DNA of 6,279 nucleotides from Burkholderia sp. (GTDB lineage Bacteria > Pseudomonadota > Gammaproteobacteria > Burkholderiales > Burkholderiaceae), in the NCBI RefSeq assembly GCF_018375725.1, contig NZ_JAHACR010000256.1, positions 1-6,279 on the forward strand. The letters are read 5' to 3'. Positions 1 through 4,538 of this stretch are shown here, piece by piece; position 1 is the first letter of the stretch; the number at the start of each line of letters is the position of its first letter. The notes beneath the pieces were generated by a model, which saw only the letters and a list, made by a program, of their open reading frames with translations, was not told the DNA's origin and ran no database searches. A program made the translations under genes and the position numbers.

Positions 1-19
1 ATCGGCGCGTTGACGCGGG

Positions 20-25
20 TAAAAT
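20..25 (+). promoter_or_regulatory. Putative -10 box of the pyrF promoter
   Basis: TAAAAT at 20-25 matches five of six bases of the sigma-70 -10 consensus. It lies 34 bases before the pyrF ATG, which would give a leader of roughly 28 bases. A -35 box at normal spacing would fall outside the left edge, so the promoter cannot be confirmed here. The ribosome binding site before the ATG is weak, with only a short GAG core near 51-53. Confidence 0.4.
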
Positions 26-59
26 ACGCGATTCCCAACGGTTTGCCGCGAGAATCCTC

Positions 60-902
60 ATGTCTTCCCCGCTTACTTTCATCGAATCGCTGCGCGCCGC
101 GTGGCAGCGCACGAATTCGCTGCTGTGCGTCGGCCTCGATCCCGAGCCGTCGCGCTTCCCCACGCAGTTCGACGGCCAGCCCGACATGATTTTCGAATTC
201 TGCCGGGAGATCGTCGACGCGACCGCGCCGTATGCAAGCGCATTCAAGCCGCAGATCGCATACTTCGCCGCGCATCGCGCGGAGGATCAGCTCGAGCGGC
301 TGATCGCACACATCCATCTTCAGCATCCGGGCCTGCCGGTCATCCTCGACGCCAAGCGCGGCGACATCGGCAGCACGGCCGAGCAATATGCGCGCGAGGC
401 ATTCGAGCGCTACCGCGCCGATGCCGTGACGGTGAACCCGTACATGGGCTTCGATTCGATCGAGCCGTATCTCGCATACGACGACAAGGGTGTGATCGTG
501 CTGTGCCGCACGTCCAACCCCGGCGGTTCCGACCTGCAGTTCCTCGACGTGGGCGCGGCCGGCCAGCCGGCACGTCCGCTGTATCAGGTCGTCGCCGATC
601 TGGCGGCGAACACGTGGAACGCGAAGAACGGCCAGCTCGGCCTCGTCGTCGGCGCGACTTTCCCGAAGGAAATCGAGATCGTGCGCGGGATCGTCGGCGA
701 CATGCCGCTCCTGATTCCGGGCATCGGTGCGCAGGGCGGCGACGTGCGGGCGACCGTCAACGCGGGCCGCACGGCCGACGGCACGGGGATGATGATCAAC
801 TCGTCGCGCGCGATCCTGTACGCGAGCAAGGGCGAGGACTTTGCCGAAGCCGCGGCGCTCGCCGCGCAAAAGACCCGCGACGCGATCAACGCCTGTCGCT
901 GA
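60..902 (+). CDS. pyrF: Orotidine 5'-phosphate decarboxylase (type 2 family)
   Basis: This cytosolic TIM-barrel enzyme decarboxylates orotidine 5'-phosphate to UMP, the last step of de novo pyrimidine synthesis. The 280-residue protein has the length of the longer type 2 branch; E. coli PyrF is about 245 residues. Visible motifs, in order, are LCVGLDPEP (22-30, first strand and substrate-binding Asp), FKPQ (62-65), the signature DAKRGDIGST (97-106) with the D-x-K-x-x-D catalytic array D97/K99/D102, VNPYMG (125-130), PGIGAQGGD (220-228) and SSRAILYAS (248-256), whose Arg is expected to bind phosphate. The ATG at 60 fits because the conserved core begins about 20 residues later and a plausible -10 box lies just upstream. 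The gene is complete, with no frameshift. A strong hairpin follows the stop, so it probably ends its own transcript. The family assignment is secure; the branch rests on motif recall. Confidence 0.96.
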   Translation: MSSPLTFIESLRAAWQRTNSLLCVGLDPEPSRFPTQFDGQPDMIFEFCREIVDATAPYASAFKPQIAYFAAHRAEDQLERLIAHIHLQHPGLPVILDAKRGDIGSTAEQYAREAFERYRADAVTVNPYMGFDSIEPYLAYDDKGVIVLCRTSNPGGSDLQFLDVGAAGQPARPLYQVVADLAANTWNAKNGQLGLVVGATFPKEIEIVRGIVGDMPLLIPGIGAQGGDVRATVNAGRTADGTGMMINSSRAILYASKGEDFAEAAALAAQKTRDAINACR

Positions 903-936
903 TCGGGACGGCCGCCCGCCCGGGCGCCTGTTCCAT

Positions 937-974
937 GCGGCCCGCGCTGGCGCGGGCCGCTTCCGCTGCCTTTT
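937..974 (+). terminator. Probable intrinsic terminator after pyrF
   Basis: A perfect 11-base inverted repeat, GCGGCCCGCGC (937-947) and GCGCGGGCCGC (950-960), is separated by only two bases. In practice it would form a stem of about 10 pairs with a four-base loop. It starts 34 bases after the pyrF stop. A pyrimidine-rich stretch follows, with TTTT at 971-974, so the U-tract is weak and displaced. It should separate pyrF from the downstream phosphatase gene, although termination strength cannot be judged from sequence. Confidence 0.6.
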
Positions 975-1100
975 CCGGTCCGCACTGGCGTACCCGGACA
1001 ATTTCCTGTCGTTTCCATACTGCATGCCCGCGCGGCAATCGCGCGATGCTGCTGCCTGTCATTGATCCGTCATGAACGTGTCAGGAAAAGGAGCGACGCC
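975..1100 (+). promoter_or_regulatory. Upstream region of the phosphatase gene, with strong Shine-Dalgarno
   Basis: This stretch lies between the pyrF terminator and the phosphatase start and should hold its promoter. The clearest element is the ribosome binding site AAGGAG at 1088-1093, seven bases before the ATG at 1101, which decides that start. A weak -10-like CATACT at 1016-1021 has no recognisable -35 at normal spacing. A perfect 10-base palindrome, ATCGCGCGAT (1038-1047), could be an operator, but short G/C palindromes are common by chance in this base composition. Confidence 0.4.
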
Positions 1101-2159
1101 ATGCCCAAGCTGTCCCGACGTCTTCTGAGCGCGCTCGCCGCGTCGCTGTGCATGACGTTCGCCCACGCGGCGGATCTCGCGCACTGGCCCGCCGACAGCG
1201 CGAAGGCGCTGAACGCGATGATCGCCGCGCACGCGCACCGCGGCGACTATGCGGTATTCGATGCCGACAACACGACGTATCGCTACGACCTCGAGGAATC
1301 GCTGCTGCCGTACCTCGAGAACCGCGGCGTGCTGACGCGCGACACGCTCGATGCATCGCTGAAGCTGATTCCGTTCAGGGATTCGCCGGACGCCAGGGAA
1401 TCGCTGACGAGTTACTACTACCGGCTGTGCGAGATCGACGATCTCGTCTGCTATCCGTGGATCGCGCAGGCATTCGCAGGACTGTCGCTTGCCGAGCTGA
1501 AGCGGCACATCGACGCGATGCTCGCGGACGGCAAGCCGATCCCGATCCGCTACTGGCAGGGCGACAAGGTCGTCGACGGCACGGTGAACCCGCCGCGCTT
1601 CTTCCGCGGGATGCAGGCGTTGTACAACGCGCTGCGCGAGAACGGGATCGACGTCTACGTGATGACGGCCGCGCACGAGGAACTCGTGCGGCTGGTGTTG
1701 TCCGATCCGAAGTACGGCTACAACGTGAAGCCGGAGAACGTGATCGGCGTGACGACGCTGCTGCGCAACCCTGCGACCGGCTCGCTGACGACGTCGCGCC
1801 TGCAGATCAAGGCCGGCAAGTACGACGAGGCCGCGAATCGCGATCTCGTGATCACGCCGTTCCTGATGAATCCGATGACCTGGTACGAAGGCAAGCTCGG
1901 CTCGATCGCCGGATGGATCGACCAGTGGAGGAAGCCGGTGCTCGTCGCGGGCGATACACCGGCGTCCGACGGCTACATGCTGCTGAACGCGACCGATGTC
2001 GCGCGCGGCGGCGTGCGCGTGTGGGTGAACAAGAAAGACAAGCAGACGGCGCAGATCCGCGCGTGGTCGGACGAATCGGCCGCGAAGCAGCAGGCGCTCG
2101 GCCTGCCCGTGACGGCGGACAAGAACTGGATCGTCGTGAAGCCCGACGCGATTCAGTAG
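1101..2159 (+). CDS. Secreted HAD-family phosphatase, phosphorylcholine phosphatase (PchP)-like
   Basis: The likely role is hydrolysis of phosphorylcholine to choline and phosphate in the periplasm, after phospholipase C or sphingomyelinase attack on choline lipids. The 352-residue precursor begins with a signal peptide: positive residues, a hydrophobic core at 8-20 and AHA before a likely cut after residue 23. HAD motif I is DADNT (54-58, nucleophile D54), motif II is T189 in VMTAAHEEL, motif III is K265, and motif IV is GDTPASD with D285 and D290. As I recall, the Pseudomonas aeruginosa PchP residues D31, S166, K242, D262 and D267 map here at a constant offset of 23. Its choline-subsite residues E42, E43 and YYY 82-84 map at the same offset to E65, E66 and Y105-Y107. 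Motif II has Thr instead of Ser, which HAD enzymes allow. The in-frame ATG at 1062 is less likely because the strong ribosome site serves 1101. The family is clear; the exact substrate is inferred. Confidence 0.85.
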   Translation: MPKLSRRLLSALAASLCMTFAHAADLAHWPADSAKALNAMIAAHAHRGDYAVFDADNTTYRYDLEESLLPYLENRGVLTRDTLDASLKLIPFRDSPDARESLTSYYYRLCEIDDLVCYPWIAQAFAGLSLAELKRHIDAMLADGKPIPIRYWQGDKVVDGTVNPPRFFRGMQALYNALRENGIDVYVMTAAHEELVRLVLSDPKYGYNVKPENVIGVTTLLRNPATGSLTTSRLQIKAGKYDEAANRDLVITPFLMNPMTWYEGKLGSIAGWIDQWRKPVLVAGDTPASDGYMLLNATDVARGGVRVWVNKKDKQTAQIRAWSDESAAKQQALGLPVTADKNWIVVKPDAIQ

Positions 2160-2301
2160 ACGACAGGCACGGAAGGGCGCGTTGCATCGTGGAGACACGC
2201 GGCGGCGCCGGGAGCGCCCCGTGCGGGCATGCAACGAAAGGCGGCGCCGGGGACCCCACGCGGGCGCGCGACGACGCGACGCGCCGCATCGCGCTTGCGC
2301 A
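2160..2301. other. Convergent intergenic region with small repeats and possible terminator hairpins
   Basis: These 142 bases separate the 3' ends of the phosphatase gene and cinA, so transcripts from both strands converge here. An inverted repeat CGTTGCAT (2180-2187) / ATGCAACG (2229-2236) encloses a smaller hairpin, GGCGC (2204-2208) / GCGCC (2214-2218). A 12-base direct repeat GGCGGCGCCGGG occurs at 2201-2212 and 2240-2251. A further stem pairs GGCGCG (2263-2268) with CGCGCC (2280-2285). No T-tract follows any stem on either strand, so classical intrinsic termination is not supported. Rho-dependent or structure-assisted termination is possible. No coding potential was recognised. Confidence 0.35.
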
Positions 2302-2802
2302 TCAGCCTTCGCGCTCGTCGAGCAGTTTCAGCAGCCCGCGCAGCGCATGCGCGGCCGCCTGCGCGTGGATCTGCTCGCGATCGCCCTTGAACACGAGCGT
2401 CTCGGCGTCGGTATGCAGCCGGTTGCTCCACGCGAACGACACGGTGCCGACCGGCTTTTTCTCGCTGCCGCCCGCGGGGCCGGCGATGCCGGTGACGGAC
2501 AGGGCGACCTGCGCACGGCTGTTGCGCAGCGCGCCTTCGGCCATCGCCCGCGCGACCGGCTCGCTGACCGCGCCGTGCTTGTCGATGAGTTCGGCCGGCA
2601 CGCCGATCATCTCGGTCTTTGCTTGATTCGAATAAGTGACGAAGCCGCGCTCGAACCACTGACTGCTGCCGGAGATGTCGGTGATCGCGGTGGCGATCAT
2701 GCCGCCGGTGCAGGACTCGGCGGTGGCCAGCATCAGGTGCGCATCGCGCAGCTGGTTGCCTGCGCGGATCGCAAGCTGATGGACGACGGAATCGGTTGCC
2801 AT
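2302..2802 (-). CDS. pncC: Nicotinamide-nucleotide amidase, CinA C-terminal domain protein
   Basis: PncC-type proteins deamidate nicotinamide mononucleotide to nicotinate mononucleotide, recycling pyridine nucleotides in the cytosol. The 166-residue protein consists only of the CinA C-terminal domain and lacks the N-terminal MoaB-like half of full CinA, as in the short E. coli enzyme. Motifs are ATAESCTGG (26-34) with the expected catalytic Ser30, a YSNQAK segment (57-62), GAVSEPVARAMAEG (77-90) and the glycine-rich VTGIAGPAGG (103-112). The ATG at 2802 was chosen because the conserved domain begins within 20 residues and no other plausible start lies nearby. No Shine-Dalgarno is visible; the leader is pyrimidine-rich. 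The gene starts 29 bases after the pgpA stop on the same strand, so it is probably the last gene of the thiL-pgpA transcript. The competence-related name cinA is historical and implies no competence role here. Confidence 0.93.
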   Translation of the reverse strand: MATDSVVHQLAIRAGNQLRDAHLMLATAESCTGGMIATAITDISGSSQWFERGFVTYSNQAKTEMIGVPAELIDKHGAVSEPVARAMAEGALRNSRAQVALSVTGIAGPAGGSEKKPVGTVSFAWSNRLHTDAETLVFKGDREQIHAQAAAHALRGLLKLLDEREG

Positions 2803-2831
2803 GCGGAAAGGAACGGAGAGTCGGGAATGCG

Positions 2832-3377
2832 TCAGGCGCCCGAGCGCCAGAGCGCGATGACGAGCAGCGTCAGGAACGCGGCGACCAGGTCGTCGAACAT
2901 GATGCCGAAGCCGCCTTTCAGGTGGCGGTCGAAGTAGCGGATCGGCGGCGGCTTGACCATGTCGAACAGGCGGAACACGAGGAACGCCGATAGCTGGCCG
3001 ATGAAGGTCGCGGGCGTGACGAACAGCAGTACGAGCCAGATCGCGACGATCTCGTCCCACACCACGGAGCCCGGATCGGCGACGCCCATCTTCCTGGCGG
3101 TGAAGCCGGTCATCCAGATGCCGCCGACGAAGCCGACCGCGATCAGCGCCCACCATTGGGGCACGGTCAGGTAGCGGTTGAGCGCGACGAAGGACAGCCA
3201 GCCGAACAGCGTGCCGAAGGTGCCGGGCATGAACGGCGCGAGGCCGCTGCCGAATCCGAGCGACACGATATGCACCGGATGCGAGAGCATGAAACGCAGG
3301 GTCGCGCGCCGCGGTGCATTCGGCGCTTTCGGCGCGGTATCGGCCGGGTCGCGCAGGGGCGTCGGGTCAGTCTGCAT
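2832..3377 (-). CDS. pgpA: Phosphatidylglycerophosphatase A
   Basis: This inner-membrane enzyme dephosphorylates phosphatidylglycerophosphate to phosphatidylglycerol, a main anionic membrane lipid. The 181-residue protein carries the family blocks FGSGLAPFMPGTFGT (42-56), GSVVWDEIVAIW (103-114), FRLFDMVKPPPIRYFDR (135-151) and GGFGIMFDDLVA (155-166). Their conserved Asp and Glu residues are expected to bind metal. Hydrophobic segments near 75-92, 109-128 and 164-177 fit membrane helices. The first 29 residues are polar and Pro/Ala-rich, longer than the E. coli leader, and Met30 is a possible alternative start. The ATG at 3377 is preferred because it overlaps the thiL stop by 11 bases, a typical coupled arrangement. 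No Shine-Dalgarno is evident, so translation probably depends on ribosomes finishing thiL. The assignment is firm; the start is less certain. Confidence 0.95.
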   Translation of the reverse strand: MQTDPTPLRDPADTAPKAPNAPRRATLRFMLSHPVHIVSLGFGSGLAPFMPGTFGTLFGWLSFVALNRYLTVPQWWALIAVGFVGGIWMTGFTARKMGVADPGSVVWDEIVAIWLVLLFVTPATFIGQLSAFLVFRLFDMVKPPPIRYFDRHLKGGFGIMFDDLVAAFLTLLVIALWRSGA

Positions 3378-4365
3378 GGAAATGATCGAAACCGTGCAAC
3401 GTCAGGGAAAGGGGTGCGCCGGCAGCATCGCGCCACGCGATCGCGGGCCGCTCCGACGGTGCGGACAAGGCGCGTATTGTACCGATTCGCGTCACCGCGA
3501 TCTTCGCCTTCGCACCTGCCGCCTCGACCGCTGCCCGCTCGGCAACGGGGGCGGTGAAGCACAGTTCGTAGTCGTCGCCGCCCGCGAGCGCGCAGCGGCG
3601 CTGCACGTCGGGCGGCAGTGTCGCGAGCGCGGCCGAGCGCGGCACGGCATCCGCGTCGATTTCCGCATGCACGCCGGAGCGGTCGAGGATGTGCTGCAGG
3701 TCGCCGGTCAGCCCGTCCGACACGTCGAGCGCCGCACGCGCGATACCGGCGAGCGCGCGTCCGAGCGCGATGCGCGGTTCCGGGCGCTCGAGCGCCGCCT
3801 TGAACGCCGCCGCTTCGTGCGCGCCGGCCGTCCATTCGCCGCGTGCGACGCCGAGCCCGGCCCGCGCGTCGCCCAGCGTGCCGGATACCCAGACGTCGTC
3901 GCCGTCGCGCGCGGCGTCGCGGCGCAATGCGGTGCCGGCGGCGACGTCGCCGAACACGGTGATGCACAGGTTGAGCGGCCCGCTCGTCGTGTCGCCGCCG
4001 ATCAACTCGCAGCCGTAGCGCTCGGCGAGCGCGAACAGGCCGTCGCTGAACGCCGCGAGCCATGCCTCGTCGGCGCGCGGCAGCGCGCACGCGAGCGTGA
4101 ACGCGCGCGGCTCGGCGCCCATTGCGGCGAGATCGGACAGATTGACCGCCAGCGCCTTGTGACCGAGTGCGTCCGGCGCGACATCGGCGAAAAAATGACG
4201 GCCTTCGACCAGCATGTCCGTCGAAATGGCCAGCAATTTTCCGGATTGAGGTGCGATCAGCGCGCAATCGTCGCCAATGCCGAGCGTGGCGGCGCGCGTG
4301 CCGCGTGCAGCGCGGCGGGCAAAGAAGCGATCGATCAGAGAGAACTCGGAGAGTGCGGCTGGCAC
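3367..4365 (-). CDS. thiL: Thiamine-monophosphate kinase
   Basis: ThiL phosphorylates thiamine monophosphate with ATP to thiamine diphosphate, the active cofactor, in the cytosol. From the chosen start the protein is 332 residues, close to E. coli ThiL at about 325, with an AIR-synthase-like fold. Motifs in order are LSEFSLIDRFF (5-15), LGIGDDCA (28-35, Mg/ATP-binding aspartates), STDMLVEGRHF (48-58), KALAVNLSDLAAMGA (70-84), GGDTTSG (123-129), DVSDGL (214-219) and AGGDDYELCF (261-270). The frame stays open upstream to 4551, but the conserved N-terminus begins just after the GTG at 4365, and a TACAAT box at 4404-4399 lies within the longer version. GTG is therefore the likely start, without a clear Shine-Dalgarno. 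thiL leads the presumed thiL-pgpA-cinA operon. The predicted leader of roughly 27 bases leaves no room for a TPP riboswitch. Confidence 0.95.
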   Translation of the reverse strand: MPAALSEFSLIDRFFARRAARGTRAATLGIGDDCALIAPQSGKLLAISTDMLVEGRHFFADVAPDALGHKALAVNLSDLAAMGAEPRAFTLACALPRADEAWLAAFSDGLFALAERYGCELIGGDTTSGPLNLCITVFGDVAAGTALRRDAARDGDDVWVSGTLGDARAGLGVARGEWTAGAHEAAAFKAALERPEPRIALGRALAGIARAALDVSDGLTGDLQHILDRSGVHAEIDADAVPRSAALATLPPDVQRRCALAGGDDYELCFTAPVAERAAVEAAGAKAKIAVTRIGTIRALSAPSERPAIAWRDAAGAPLSLTLHGFDHFHAD

Positions 4366-4398
4366 GGCGGGCGGATCCGGAGTGTTGAGGGTGACGGC

Positions 4399-4404
4399 AT
4401 TGTA
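4399..4404 (-). promoter_or_regulatory. Putative -10 box of the thiL operon promoter
   Basis: On the minus strand TACAAT, a five-of-six match to the -10 consensus, runs from 4404 down to 4399, 33 bases before the thiL GTG at 4365. Transcription would start near 4392 and give a leader of about 27 bases. No good -35 sequence is seen 16-18 bases upstream, so an activator or a weak promoter is possible. The box lies inside the longer reading frame and so argues against the upstream ATG at 4551. Confidence 0.5.
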
Positions 4405-4494
4405 CGGCGCGAACGGGGCCGTTTCTGGACCGTTCAGTACATTTTGTCTCGGCTGTTGCACCCGAAACGGAGGTCTGGAGGGATTGATTGGCGC

Positions 4495-4500
4495 TACAAT
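4495..4500 (+). promoter_or_regulatory. Putative -10 box of the maeB promoter
   Basis: TACAAT at 4495-4500 on the plus strand lies 38 bases before the maeB ATG and would start transcription near 4507. No convincing -35 box lies at 16-18 bases. It is divergent from the thiL box about 90 bases away. The two share the 173-base region 4366-4538, where a regulator could act on both genes. Confidence 0.5.
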
Positions 4501-4538
4501 GCGTCGACTATTTATTCTAATCCGCACGTCAGAGACAC

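Noticed and set aside
10..25. TTGACG at 10-15 as the -35 box paired with TAAAAT at 20-25
   Set aside because: The spacing is four bases, far short of the 16-18 needed, so the match is coincidental.
1062..1100. Thirteen-residue N-terminal extension of the phosphatase from the ATG at 1062
   Set aside because: The strong AAGGAG at 1088-1093 serves the ATG at 1101, and starting there gives a standard signal peptide. The extension would add a charged stretch before it.
1059..2234. Open frame of 391 codons antisense to the phosphatase gene
   Set aside because: It is Arg/His/Val-rich without domain motifs and opposite a gene with intact active-site motifs. It is a shadow of third-position G/C bias.
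4366..4538. Possible TPP riboswitch controlling thiL
   Set aside because: The predicted leader is about 27 bases and shows no THI-box-like sequence.
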